From: Roseateles hydrophilus
GTDB lineage: Bacteria > Pseudomonadota > Gammaproteobacteria > Burkholderiales > Burkholderiaceae_C
DNA length: 64,000 bases
Direction of reading: 5' to 3'
Assembly: GCF_026712245.1 (NCBI RefSeq)
Contig: NZ_JAPPUY010000003.1
Coordinates: forward strand, 434,001-498,000
Position 1 is the stretch's first letter. Every line of letters begins with the position of its first letter. This document shows positions 8,785 to 17,333 of the stretch, piece by piece. The notes under the pieces were generated by a model. The model had not been told where the DNA came from. It searched no databases and was given only the letters and a program-made list of their open reading frames with translations. The position numbers and the translations under genes were made by a program.

Positions 8785-10506
8785 TCAGTCCAGCACCACC
8801 TCGGTCCGCACCACGCCGGCCCGCTCGGCGCTGGCGCTGAGCGCCAGCCGCGTGCCCACCGGCGCACGCACCACCCACTCGGCCACGGCGCGGTCGGCCG
8901 TGGGTTGCTTGTTGGCCAGGAAGGCCAACTGGCTCTGCTTGGGCGCGTGGCCTTCCAGCTGCGGGCCTTCCATGCGCTCCTTGCCGCTGACCAGGCTGAT
9001 CGACGGGTCGCCGCCGGGCATGTGGATCTCGAACATCACGCCGCGCACGGTCTTGCGCTCCAGCGCGCGCTGCGTCACGTAGGCCGGCAGGTAGCCGGCG
9101 TTGGCCACGGCCAGGCGCACGCGCCACATGTCGGGGCCCAGCGCGCGCACCTCGGTGCGGATGAGTTCCAGCTTGGGCAGGCTCATCGCGATCTGCGTCA
9201 TCCAGGCCGGGAAGCGCGCGGCCTCGCGCTCGCGGAGCGCAGGCGGCGGGTTGCGCCAGTAGTTCATCTTGTCCCAGCCGCCGATCTCGACCGCGCCCAG
9301 CTGCGGGTGCTGGAAGGGCTTCCAGTCCACATGCGCCTGGCCGCCGCACTGCTCGTCGCTCCACTTCAGCAGCTTGAGGTCGTCCTCCACCGGGTGGCTG
9401 CGGTACCAGTCGATCCAGCCGGTGCTGTCGTCCACACCGGCCTCCTTCTTGGGTGACCACAGCTCCACCACCCAGAACAGCGCGCCCAGGTGCTCGTAGA
9501 CCCAGTCCTGCGTGCCGGTGATGACGTCCTTGGGGTGGTAGCGGAAGTCCTCGTAGATGCTGATGGCCGGGTAGCCCGAGTGCTTCTCGCCCAGCGCCGA
9601 GAACTGCTGGAACAGCCACAGGTCCTCGGGCGTCATGTCCTTGTCGCTGCGCGTGCCGCAGGGGCGCAGGATGACGCCGCTGTGGGTGTGGAAGCTCAGC
9701 GCCGCGCCGATGTTGGGATGGCCGGTGATGAAGTCCACCATCGCGCGCACCTCAGGCTCGCTGGTGGGGTAGGGGCCGGCGCCCAGCTGCTGGAACTCCT
9801 GGCGCCAGTCGCCGGGGAAGTTGCGGTTCAGGTCCAGGCCTTCGCGGTCGGGGTTGACCTTCACGGTCAGCCCGTCGTGGTTCTTGATGAAGCCCTCGGG
9901 GATGAGGCGGTAGTACTCGCCGCCGAACTCGCCCGGCTCGCGCGGCACCATCAGGCGCGGCTCGGTGGCGTGCTTCTTGTAGCCGCCATGCGGGTCGGGC
10001 ACGCGCATGGTCAGGATGCGGCCGTCGCCGTCCACGTCCTCCACGGTCAGGCCGTCCACCGGCTCCTCGGTGTAGGGGTAGGCGCGCGTGGAGCTGCGGA
10101 TGTGGCGCGGGCGCTCTGCCAGGGCCAGCTCGGCGCCATCGGGGTTCAGGCGCGGCACCAGGTACAGCGTGCGCGTGTCCAGCAGGCGGTTCACCTGCAC
10201 GGCCTCGGGCGAGGTGCCGCCATGCAGCTGCAGCAGCTGGTGCAGGTAGTACAGGCAGGTGGTGGAGGCGGTCAGCTCGGCCGCGTGGATGTTCCCGTCC
10301 ACCCACAGCGCCGGCTTGTCGATGTCCATGCCGCTGGCCAGGTTCGTGACCACGACGACCCAGATGTCGCGGCCTTCGTAGCTCTTGCCGATGGATCGCA
10401 CCGATACCAGGTTGGGCCGCGCCTCGGCGTAGGCGAAGAGCAGGGCGGTGAGCTCGTCGTGGCGATAGAAGTGGTCGAAGCGCGGCGTGGGCAGGGACGG
10501 GGTCAT
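8785..10506 (-). CDS. M14-family zinc carboxypeptidase, probably cytosolic
   Basis: A 573-aa metallocarboxypeptidase. The zinc motif H-x-x-E is His74 and Glu77 in GNIHAAELTA, the third zinc ligand is in ALSFHTHSG, and the general-base glutamate is in FWVVELWS. LNRNFPGDW is also typical of the family. The catalytic domain covers about residues 10-400, followed by a C-terminal beta-rich region. No signal peptide is seen, so it probably acts on peptides in the cytoplasm. The ATG at 10506 is used; a TTG at 10536 would fall inside the palindrome upstream of the gene. It converges on the YpfH-like gene with no gap between stops. Confidence 0.9.
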   Translation of the reverse strand: MTPSLPTPRFDHFYRHDELTALLFAYAEARPNLVSVRSIGKSYEGRDIWVVVVTNLASGMDIDKPALWVDGNIHAAELTASTTCLYYLHQLLQLHGGTSPEAVQVNRLLDTRTLYLVPRLNPDGAELALAERPRHIRSSTRAYPYTEEPVDGLTVEDVDGDGRILTMRVPDPHGGYKKHATEPRLMVPREPGEFGGEYYRLIPEGFIKNHDGLTVKVNPDREGLDLNRNFPGDWRQEFQQLGAGPYPTSEPEVRAMVDFITGHPNIGAALSFHTHSGVILRPCGTRSDKDMTPEDLWLFQQFSALGEKHSGYPAISIYEDFRYHPKDVITGTQDWVYEHLGALFWVVELWSPKKEAGVDDSTGWIDWYRSHPVEDDLKLLKWSDEQCGGQAHVDWKPFQHPQLGAVEIGGWDKMNYWRNPPPALREREAARFPAWMTQIAMSLPKLELIRTEVRALGPDMWRVRLAVANAGYLPAYVTQRALERKTVRGVMFEIHMPGGDPSISLVSGKERMEGPQLEGHAPKQSQLAFLANKQPTADRAVAEWVVRAPVGTRLALSASAERAGVVRTEVVLD

Positions 10507-10528
10507 CGGCGATCCGTGGGCGGCGTGA

Positions 10529-10546
10529 ATCCCCAAGCTTGGGGAT
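10529..10546. promoter_or_regulatory. Perfect 18-bp palindrome before the carboxypeptidase gene
   Basis: ATCCCCAAGCTTGGGGAT is a perfect inverted repeat without a spacer, 23 bp upstream of the carboxypeptidase ATG and 47 bp from the end of the LytTR regulator gene. It could be an operator or a 5'-UTR hairpin. No T-run follows on the minus strand, so it is not an obvious terminator for the regulator gene. Confidence 0.5.
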
Positions 10547-10593
10547 AAAGGCCGCGATTGTGCGGAGCCGCCCGCGGCGCTCGGCCAGGGTTT

Positions 10594-11361
10594 CTACTGG
10601 CCTTTGAACAGGGGCTGGAACTGCCGCGAGACCGGCAGCTTCTCCTCCCGCCCGCGCAGCGTGACCACCATGGTGCCTTCGTCCACGCGCACCGCGCTGG
10701 CGATGCAGCGGCAGTTGACCAGCACGCTGCGGTGGATCTGCCAGAACTGGTCGGGGTCCAGTTGGGCCAGCAGCTCGCGCAGCGGCGTGCGGATCAGCGC
10801 CTCGCCGCGCTCGTGCACCACGCGGGTGTAGCGCGCATCGGCCTCGAAGTAGAGGACCTCCTCGGGCGGGATCAGCTGCACCTCGCGGCCCAGGCTGGCC
10901 TGGATGGGGCGCGGCACCGGCCGGGCCTGGGGCAGGCTGGCCAGCAGGCGCTGCAGCGCGGCGGTGTCCGGCGCCGTCGCGGGCGCCTGGGCCTGCACGC
11001 GGGCCTTCAGCCGCGCCAGCGTCTGAGCCAACCGGGCGTCGTCCACGGGCTTGAGCACGTAGTCCACCGCGCCGGCATCGAACGCGGCGAGCGCGTGGTC
11101 GTCATAGGCCGTGACGAACACGATCAGCGGCGGCGTGGCCAGCGCCGCCAGCCGCCGCGCCACGTCCAGCCCGGTCAGGCCCGGCATGCGGATGTCCAGG
11201 AAGGCGATGGCCGGCTCATGGGCGAGGCAGTCGTCCCAGGCCTCCACGCCATTGGCGCTGGCCGCCACGATCTGCAGCTCGGGCCACAGCCGGGCCAGCG
11301 CGGCGCGCAGTTGTTCGCGGGGGGCTTCTTCGTCGTCGGCGATCAGGGCGGTCAGGTTCAT
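10594..11361 (-). CDS. LytTR-family response regulator
   Basis: A 255-aa response regulator. The receiver domain (residues 1-120) has the acidic pocket IADDEE, the phospho-acceptor aspartate in FLDIRMPGLTG, and the conserved lysine in YVLKPVDD. A LytTR DNA-binding domain (about residues 155-255) includes IPPEEVLYFEADARYTRV and the FWQIHRSVLVN segment. Its ATG overlaps the stop of the sensor kinase gene by 4 bases (ATGA), so the pair is translationally coupled. LytTR regulators usually bind direct repeats upstream of their targets; the target here is not evident. Confidence 0.94.
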   Translation of the reverse strand: MNLTALIADDEEAPREQLRAALARLWPELQIVAASANGVEAWDDCLAHEPAIAFLDIRMPGLTGLDVARRLAALATPPLIVFVTAYDDHALAAFDAGAVDYVLKPVDDARLAQTLARLKARVQAQAPATAPDTAALQRLLASLPQARPVPRPIQASLGREVQLIPPEEVLYFEADARYTRVVHERGEALIRTPLRELLAQLDPDQFWQIHRSVLVNCRCIASAVRVDEGTMVVTLRGREEKLPVSRQFQPLFKGQ

Positions 11362-12422
11362 GGGCAGGGCAGGGTCAGCGTGGCGAGGCAGCCGGGGTGG
11401 TGGTCGGTCAGCGCCAGCGTGGCAAGCGGCTGGGCGTGATGCAGCCGGCGGCGCGTGTTGGCCAGGCCCACGCCGTCGCGCCAGCCGGGCGCCAGGCCGG
11501 GGCCGTCGTCGGCGACCTGGATGCGCACGGCCGTGCCGTCGCGCGCGGCTCGCACCGTGATGTGGCCACCGCCCAGCTGCGGCTCGATGCCGTGGGCGAT
11601 GGCGTTCTCCACCAGCGTCAGCACCAGGCCCGGCGGCAGCTCCGTGGCGGCCACGTCGGGCGCGACGTCCAGCGTGTAGCGCAGCCGCTTGCCCAGGCGC
11701 GCCTGCATGATGGCCAGGTAGCGCTGCACCATGGCCATCTCGTCGGCCAGCGGCTGCTGCTCGCGCTCGAACATCGGCAGCGTGGCGCGCAGGTAGCCGG
11801 TGAAGTCGCGCAGCAGCGGCGCGGCACGCGCGTCGCCCGTGTCCACCCAGTGCTGCAGCGAGGCCAGCGTGTTGAACAGGAAGTGCGGCTGGATCTGCGC
11901 GGCCGCCAAGCGAGTGGACAGGCGCAGCGCCGCGTCCTGCTCGTCGAGTTCGCGCAGCCGGGCGCTGATCTGCTGCACACGGAACAGCGTCAGCAGCCAC
12001 CAGGCCGACACCACCGACGTCATGATGGCCAGCATGAGCGGGAACTGGGCATCCATCTGGTCGCGCATGCCGGTCTTGATCAGCCCGATGGCGATGGCCA
12101 GCACCAGCAGGGCGACCACCCAGCAAGCCAGGTTGAGCCGCCGGCTGGTGGGCGCACGCCACAGCCAGCGGGCCACGGCCAGCGTGGCCCAGCCCAGGCC
12201 CAGCACCACCGGCCAGACCCACACCCACTGGCGCTGGATGGACGTGTTGACGGCCAGCAGCACGATCAGGTTGACGTAGACATAGTGGTCGATGTTGACC
12301 GGCCAGGGCTGGCTGCCGCCGCGCGCCATCTCCTCGGGCGTGAAGCTGCGGCGCGGGCCGGGGTAGAGCCACTGCGACCAGTCGGTGGCGAGCCAGCGGC
12401 TCAGGCGGGACGGCGAAGACAT
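11358..12422 (-). CDS. LytS-type sensor histidine kinase (His_kinase family)
   Basis: A 354-aa membrane sensor kinase. About four hydrophobic segments lie between residues 45 and 150. The His_kinase (PF06580-type) domain carries the phospho-accepting histidine in QIQPHFLFNTLASLQ, and the ATPase domain carries LVENAIAHGI (N-box) and VADDGPGL. It would phosphorylate the LytTR regulator encoded immediately downstream. The ATG at 12422 is the first good start; upstream extension is not supported because the frame runs back through the oppositely oriented hydratase gene. The signal is unknown. Confidence 0.93.
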   Translation of the reverse strand: MSSPSRLSRWLATDWSQWLYPGPRRSFTPEEMARGGSQPWPVNIDHYVYVNLIVLLAVNTSIQRQWVWVWPVVLGLGWATLAVARWLWRAPTSRRLNLACWVVALLVLAIAIGLIKTGMRDQMDAQFPLMLAIMTSVVSAWWLLTLFRVQQISARLRELDEQDAALRLSTRLAAAQIQPHFLFNTLASLQHWVDTGDARAAPLLRDFTGYLRATLPMFEREQQPLADEMAMVQRYLAIMQARLGKRLRYTLDVAPDVAATELPPGLVLTLVENAIAHGIEPQLGGGHITVRAARDGTAVRIQVADDGPGLAPGWRDGVGLANTRRRLHHAQPLATLALTDHHPGCLATLTLPCP

Positions 12423-12502
12423 GGCGGGCAGTCTAGAAGCCCCCGGGCGCGGCACCGCCAGGCGTGCGGCGAATGGCGGAATCCCGCGCGCGAATGGTTG
12501 TT

Positions 12503-12516
12503 CGACCGATCGGTCG
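12503..12516. promoter_or_regulatory. TetR-operator-like palindrome upstream of the acyl-CoA operon
   Basis: CGACCGATCGGTCG is a perfect 14-bp palindrome in the gap between the divergent kinase and hydratase genes. ACCGATCGGT-type palindromes are common TetR-family operators for fatty-acid and branched-chain acyl-CoA genes. A -10-like CAAAAT at 12525-12530 lies just downstream. No TetR gene is in the window. Confidence 0.45.
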
Positions 12517-12536
12517 GGAAAATGCAAAATGCCCGG

Positions 12537-13334
12537 ATGCCTGACTGGACCGCCCTTCAACTCGACCACCGGCCCGACGGTGTGGCCGTGCTCACCATGA
12601 ACCGGCCCGCCGTGTTCAACGCCTTCGACGAGGTGTTGATCGCCGAACTGGACGCCGCCTTTGCCACGCTGGGTGCCGACGCCACCGTGCGCGCCGTGGT
12701 GCTGGCCGGTGCCGGCAAGCACTTCAGCGCCGGGGCCGACCTGCAGTGGATGCAGCGCGCCGCGGCCGCCTCGCAGGACGACAACCTCGCCGACGCCCGC
12801 CGCTTCTCGGCCATGCTGGCGCGCATCGCCGAGTGCCCGAAGCCGACGCTGGCCCGCGTGCAGGGTGCTGCTTTGGGCGGCGGCGTGGGCCTGGTGGCGG
12901 CCTGTGACATGGCCGTCGCGTCCGACGCCGCCAGCTTCGCCGTCAGCGAGGCCCGCATGGGCATCCTGCCGGCCGTCATCGGCCCGCACCTCGTCAATGC
13001 CGTGGGCCTGCGCGAAGCGCGGCGCCTCGCGCTCACTGCCAGTCGCATCGACGCCGCCGAGGCGCTGCGCGTGGGTCTGGTGCAGCGCGTGGTGCCGCTG
13101 GTCGAGTTGGACGCCGCCGTGGACGCGCTGCTGGCTGACCTGCTCGCCTGCGGCCCCGCAGCGCAGGCCGAGATCAAGCAGCTCTATGCCCACCTCGCGC
13201 CCGGCCCGGTGACGGTCGACGTGCGCGAACTCACCGCGCAGACGATTGCCCGCGTGCGCACCACGCCCGAGGCCCGCGAAGGTTTCGCCGCCTTCCTGGG
13301 CAAACGCAAGCCGAACTGGAACGCTTCCGAATGA
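12537..13334 (+). CDS. Enoyl-CoA hydratase/isomerase family protein, methylglutaconyl-CoA hydratase-like
   Basis: A 265-aa crotonase-fold enzyme. FSAGADLQWMQR forms part of the oxyanion hole, and GAALGGGVGLVAACDMAVA together with FAVSEARMGILPA forms the active site. The first catalytic glutamate of classical crotonase (in GGGxE) is missing while the second (SEAR) is kept. The pattern is that of LiuC-type methylglutaconyl-CoA hydratases of leucine breakdown, but a general acyl-CoA role is possible. The start at 12537 is likely; an in-frame ATG at 12522 is an alternative, and neither has a clear ribosome-binding site. The stop overlaps the next ATG by 4 bases. Confidence 0.87.
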   Translation: MPDWTALQLDHRPDGVAVLTMNRPAVFNAFDEVLIAELDAAFATLGADATVRAVVLAGAGKHFSAGADLQWMQRAAAASQDDNLADARRFSAMLARIAECPKPTLARVQGAALGGGVGLVAACDMAVASDAASFAVSEARMGILPAVIGPHLVNAVGLREARRLALTASRIDAAEALRVGLVQRVVPLVELDAAVDALLADLLACGPAAQAEIKQLYAHLAPGPVTVDVRELTAQTIARVRTTPEAREGFAAFLGKRKPNWNASE

Positions 13335-14782
13335 ACCTCGACAACGCCCGCATCCTCGTCGTCGGCGCCGGCCTCATGGGCGCCGGCATTGCGCAAGTGG
13401 CCGCCCAGGCCGGCCATGCCGTGGCCCTGTTCGACACCCGTGCCGGTGCGGCCGACGCCGCCAAGGCCAAGCTCGCCACCACGCTGGAAGGCCTGGCCGC
13501 CAAAGGCAAGCTGACCGCCGACGCCGTGGCCGCCACGCTGGCCCGCATCACACCCGTGGCCGCGCTGCAGCCGGCCGACCTGGTCATCGAGGCCATCGTC
13601 GAGAACCTGGACATCAAGCGCGCGCTGTTCGCAGAGCTGGAAGCCCTGCTGGCCGACGACGCGATCATTGCCACCAACACCTCGTCCATCTCGGTCACCG
13701 CCCTGGCCCGCGGCATGAAGCGGCCGGAGCGCCTGGTGGGCATGCACTTCTTCAACCCGGTGCCGCTGATGAAGCTGGTGGAGGTGGTGTCGGGCCTGGG
13801 CACCGACAGCCACGTGGCCCAGGCCATCGCCACGCTGGCCGCGCGCTGGGGCAAGACGCCGGTGCACACCCGCTCCACGCCGGGCTTCATCGTCAACCGC
13901 ATCGCCCGGCCGTACTACGCCGAGGCGCTGATGCTGCTGCAGGACCAGGCCGCCACACCGGAGCGCATCGACGCCTGCCTGCGCGCCGCGGGCTTCCGCA
14001 TGGGCCCCTGCGAGCTGATGGACCTAATCGGCCACGACACCAACTTCGCCGTGACGAACTCGGTGTTCGCCGCCAACTTCTTCGACCGCCGCTTCACGCC
14101 GTCCCTCGTGCAGCAGGAGCTGGTGGACGCCGGCTACCTGGGCCGCAAGACCGGGCGGGGCTTTTACCGATACCCGGAGGGTGCGCCGGCGGTTCCGGTC
14201 GCCGGCGCTGACACGCCCACCGCGCAGCGCCTGGTGGTGCACGGCCACGGCTTCGTGGCCGACCGTTTCGCGGCCGCCTTCCCGCAGGCTGCGCGTGACA
14301 CGTCCAGCGACTGGGTGGGCCTGGAGGTCGACCGCACGCAGCTGCGCCTGACCGACGGCCGCACCGCCCGCGAGATCGCCGCCGAGCGCGAACTGCAAGC
14401 GCCGGTGGTGGTGTTCGACCTGCCGCTGGGCGAGCCCTCGCATCTGGCCTATGCCAAGTCAGGCGACTTCAACGCGCCGGTGGGCTGGCTGGCGGCCGCG
14501 GGCTTCCAGCCGGTGGAGATGGTGGACGTGCCGGGGCTCATCGTCGCCCGCACCATCGCCATGCTCGTGAACGAAGCCAACGACGCGGTGCAGCAGGGCG
14601 TGTGCAGCGAGGAGGGCGCTGACGCTGCGATGAAGCTGGGCGTGAACTACCCCGCCGGCCCGTTCGAGTGGCAAGGGCGCTGGGGCGCGGCAGCCATCGT
14701 CGCGCTGCTCGACCGGCTGGACGCCTACCACCGCGGCGAACGCTACCGCGTGAGCCCTTACCTCCGCCTCACCACGTCGTGA
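13331..14782 (+). CDS. 3-hydroxyacyl-CoA dehydrogenase (PaaH-like)
   Basis: A 483-aa enzyme oxidising 3-hydroxyacyl-CoA to 3-oxoacyl-CoA with NAD+. The Rossmann motif VGAGLMGAGIA is near the N-terminus. MHFFNPVPLMKLVEVV and TPGFIVNRIARPYYAEA contain conserved active-site residues, and a second C-terminal 3HCDH domain (about 385-480) contains a second R-T-I-A-M-L-x-N-E-A segment. The length and two-domain layout match PaaH of phenylacetate degradation. ATGA overlap with the upstream hydratase and a 19-base gap to the downstream thiolase indicate one operon. Confidence 0.92.
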   Translation: MNLDNARILVVGAGLMGAGIAQVAAQAGHAVALFDTRAGAADAAKAKLATTLEGLAAKGKLTADAVAATLARITPVAALQPADLVIEAIVENLDIKRALFAELEALLADDAIIATNTSSISVTALARGMKRPERLVGMHFFNPVPLMKLVEVVSGLGTDSHVAQAIATLAARWGKTPVHTRSTPGFIVNRIARPYYAEALMLLQDQAATPERIDACLRAAGFRMGPCELMDLIGHDTNFAVTNSVFAANFFDRRFTPSLVQQELVDAGYLGRKTGRGFYRYPEGAPAVPVAGADTPTAQRLVVHGHGFVADRFAAAFPQAARDTSSDWVGLEVDRTQLRLTDGRTAREIAAERELQAPVVVFDLPLGEPSHLAYAKSGDFNAPVGWLAAAGFQPVEMVDVPGLIVARTIAMLVNEANDAVQQGVCSEEGADAAMKLGVNYPAGPFEWQGRWGAAAIVALLDRLDAYHRGERYRVSPYLRLTTS

Positions 14783-14801
14783 CCTGCTCAGGACTTGCAC
14801 C

Positions 14802-16004
14802 ATGACCCACGCCTTCATCTGCGACGCCATCCGCACCCCCTTCGGCCGCTACGGCGGCGCGCTGTCCAGCATCCGCACCGACGACCTCGGCGCCCTGCCG
14901 CTCAAGGCCTTGATGGCCCGCAACCCCCGCGTCGACTGGGCCCAGGTGACCGACGTGCTGTACGGCTGCGCCAACCAGGCCGGTGAAGACAACCGCAACG
15001 TGGCCCGCATGGCCGCGCTGCTGGCCGGCCTGCCGGTGGACGTGCCCGGCGCCACGATCAACCGCCTGTGCGGCTCGGGCCTGGACGCGGTGGGCAGCGC
15101 CGCGCGTGCCATCCGCGCCGGCGAGGCCGGGTTGATGATCGCCGGCGGCGTGGAGAGCATGAGCCGCGCGCCCTTCGTCATGCCCAAAGCCGAGAGCGCC
15201 TTCAGCCGCACGAACGCCGTTTACGACACGACCATCGGCTGGCGCTTCGTCAACAAGCTGATGAAGGCGGCGTACGGCGTGGACTCCATGCCCGAGACGG
15301 CCGAGAACGTCGCGCGTGACTTCGGCATCGAGCGCGAGGCGCAGGACCGCATGGCACTCGCCTCGCAAACCAAGGCGATTGCGGCCCAGCAGAGGGGCTT
15401 CTTCGAGCGCGAGATTGCGCCGGTGGCCGTGCCGCAGAAGAAGGGCGACCCGGTGCAGGTGCTGCTGGACGAGCACCCGCGCGCCACCAGCCTGGAGGCC
15501 CTGGCCAAGCTCAAGGGCGTGGTGACGCCCGAGGGCAGCGTGACAGCCGGCAACGCCAGCGGCGTGAACGACGGCGCCTGCGCGCTGCTGCTGGCCAGCG
15601 AGGCCGAAGCGGCCCGCCACGGCCTCACACCGCGCGCCCGCGTGGTGGGCATGGCCACGGCCGGCGTGGCGCCGCGCATCATGGGCATCGGCCCGGCCCC
15701 GGCCACGCGCAAGGTGCTGGCGCTGACCGGTCTCACGCTCGCGCAGATGGACGTCATCGAGCTCAACGAGGCCTTCGCCGCCCAAGGCCTCGCCGTGCTG
15801 CGCGACCTGGGCCTCGCGGACGACGACGCCCGCGTGAACCCGAACGGCGGCGCCATCGCGCTGGGCCACCCGCTGGGCGCCAGCGGCGCACGCCTGGTGA
15901 CGACGGCCGTCAATCAGCTGGAAGTGACCGGCGGCCGCTACGCGCTGTGCACGATGTGCATTGGCGTGGGGCAGGGCATCGCGCTGATCGTCGAACGCGT
16001 CTGA
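14802..16004 (+). CDS. pcaF: 3-oxoadipyl-CoA-type thiolase (PcaF/PaaJ family)
   Basis: A 400-aa acetyl-CoA acyltransferase. The acyl-accepting cysteine is in NRLCGSGLDAVGSA, the catalytic histidine in GGAIALGHPLGASGAR, and the second cysteine in CTMCIGVGQG. The opening AIRTPFGRYGGALSSIRTDD and the KALMARNP segment are characteristic of 3-oxoadipyl-CoA thiolases, which split 3-oxoadipyl-CoA into succinyl-CoA and acetyl-CoA. No paa ring-oxygenase or pca genes adjoin it, so the true substrate in this operon could be another 3-oxoacyl-CoA. Confidence 0.9.
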   Translation: MTHAFICDAIRTPFGRYGGALSSIRTDDLGALPLKALMARNPRVDWAQVTDVLYGCANQAGEDNRNVARMAALLAGLPVDVPGATINRLCGSGLDAVGSAARAIRAGEAGLMIAGGVESMSRAPFVMPKAESAFSRTNAVYDTTIGWRFVNKLMKAAYGVDSMPETAENVARDFGIEREAQDRMALASQTKAIAAQQRGFFEREIAPVAVPQKKGDPVQVLLDEHPRATSLEALAKLKGVVTPEGSVTAGNASGVNDGACALLLASEAEAARHGLTPRARVVGMATAGVAPRIMGIGPAPATRKVLALTGLTLAQMDVIELNEAFAAQGLAVLRDLGLADDDARVNPNGGAIALGHPLGASGARLVTTAVNQLEVTGGRYALCTMCIGVGQGIALIVERV

Positions 16005-17237
16005 TCAGTCTAGGAACAGCCGCATGATGCCCTTGAGGCTGACGATGTTGCCCGGGTTGCTGGTCTCGTTGAGCACGCCGCTGAGGCGGCGCAGCACGCG
16101 CTCGCTCTTGCGGGCGCGCCAGATCACGAGGTCGGCCAGCCAGGGGTGGGCGTTGACGCGGTTGGCGGCCTCGTAGAGCTTGAACTTGGGCTTCAGGGCT
16201 GCCAGCCCGGCTTCGTAGCGGGCGCGCACGGCCGCGTCGCCGTCGGCCTCGTGGCGGTGGGCGAGCAGCGCGTCAGCGGCCAGCATGCCGGTCTCCATCG
16301 CCTTGCCGATGCCCTCGCCGGTGAAGGAGTAGGTGGAGCCCGCCGCCTCGCCAGTGACCAGCAGGCCCGGGCGCGTCCAGCGCGCGCCCTCCAGCGTGAA
16401 GCGCAGCGGCGCGCCCTTGAGCCACTGCTCGCCCTCGCCCTGCTTCTCGCCCACGCGCATCAGCTCGGCGGCGGGCGGGTACTTGGCGACGAAGGCGTCG
16501 AAGATGGCGCGCAGGTTGGCGTCCTTCTTCTGGCCCTTGCCATCGCGGTCTTCGTGCGAGTTGGTGACACCCACGCCGATGTTGAAGTGGCCATCGGGCG
16601 CCGGGAAGATCCAGCCATAGCCCGGCCTCAACGCCTTGTCCCAGACGACTTCGAGCGCCTGGATCTTGCCGACCATCTGCGGCGCCTTGACATAGCCGCG
16701 CAGCGCCACGCCGCTGGGTGTGTGGCGCTCGCACATGCCGGCGGCCGACAGCGCCTTGGGCACCGCCCCGGTGGCCAGCACCACCCACGGCGTGCGCACC
16801 TCCAGCAGGTCGTCGCCACGCTTGAGACGCGCGCCGACGACGCGGCCGGCCTCCTCCAGCGGCGCCTCGAAGCGCGCCTGCTCGAAGCGCGCGCCGGCAT
16901 CGCGGGCGGCCTGCAGCAGCAGCGCGTCCAGCTGCTTGCGCGGCAGCACGGCCAGGCGGCCCGGCACGTCCACGCGCCCGCCGCCCGGGCCGATGCAGCC
17001 CACATGCGCCACGTGCTGCGCGCGCTGCACCACGGTGTCCAGCAGCCCCAGCCGCGCGAGCGCCTGATGGGCGTCGGGGATGAGGCCGTCGCCGCAGGTC
17101 TTGTCGCGGCCTGGCGCGTGCTGGTCCACCAGCAGCACGTCCACGCCAGCCTGCGCCAGCAGGCGCGCGCAGGCGCTGCCGGCGGGGCCGGCACCGATGA
17201 TGAGGACGTCGGGGGGCGGGATCAGGGCGTCAATCAT
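16005..17237 (-). CDS. Geranylgeranyl-reductase-family FAD-dependent oxidoreductase
   Basis: A 410-aa flavoprotein. The FAD-binding GxGxxG is in VLIIGAGPAGSACARLL, DKTCGDGLIPDA is typical of the geranylgeranyl reductase family, and a second FAD motif is GLLVTGEAAGSTYSFTGEGI. Members saturate isoprenoid chains or act on other hydrophobic substrates; the substrate here is unknown. Its stop codon abuts the stop of the convergent thiolase gene (16002-16004 against 16005-16007). An intrinsic terminator behind the next receptor gene lies just upstream of its start, so it has its own promoter or relies on readthrough. Confidence 0.88.
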   Translation of the reverse strand: MIDALIPPPDVLIIGAGPAGSACARLLAQAGVDVLLVDQHAPGRDKTCGDGLIPDAHQALARLGLLDTVVQRAQHVAHVGCIGPGGGRVDVPGRLAVLPRKQLDALLLQAARDAGARFEQARFEAPLEEAGRVVGARLKRGDDLLEVRTPWVVLATGAVPKALSAAGMCERHTPSGVALRGYVKAPQMVGKIQALEVVWDKALRPGYGWIFPAPDGHFNIGVGVTNSHEDRDGKGQKKDANLRAIFDAFVAKYPPAAELMRVGEKQGEGEQWLKGAPLRFTLEGARWTRPGLLVTGEAAGSTYSFTGEGIGKAMETGMLAADALLAHRHEADGDAAVRARYEAGLAALKPKFKLYEAANRVNAHPWLADLVIWRARKSERVLRRLSGVLNETSNPGNIVSLKGIMRLFLD

Positions 17238-17260
17238 GGGGCGTTACGAGATGAGCACGC

Positions 17261-17295
17261 AAAAAAAAGCACATCGCGCGGATGTGCTTTTCCTT
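17261..17295. terminator. Intrinsic terminator for the receptor gene
   Basis: A 7-bp stem (17269-17275 with 17281-17287, loop GCGCG) has eight A on its left, i.e. a T-run on the minus strand, 38 bp after the receptor stop. On the plus strand it is followed by TTTT, so weak bidirectional action is possible. Confidence 0.88.
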
Positions 17296-17333
17296 GGCGA
17301 TGCCTGCCGGAACAGGCACCGTGGAGCCAGCCT

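Noticed and set aside
10507-10536. Upstream TTG start at 10536 for the carboxypeptidase
   Set aside because: It would begin inside the 18-bp palindrome and adds ten residues with no family match; the ATG at 10506 starts right before the conserved domain.
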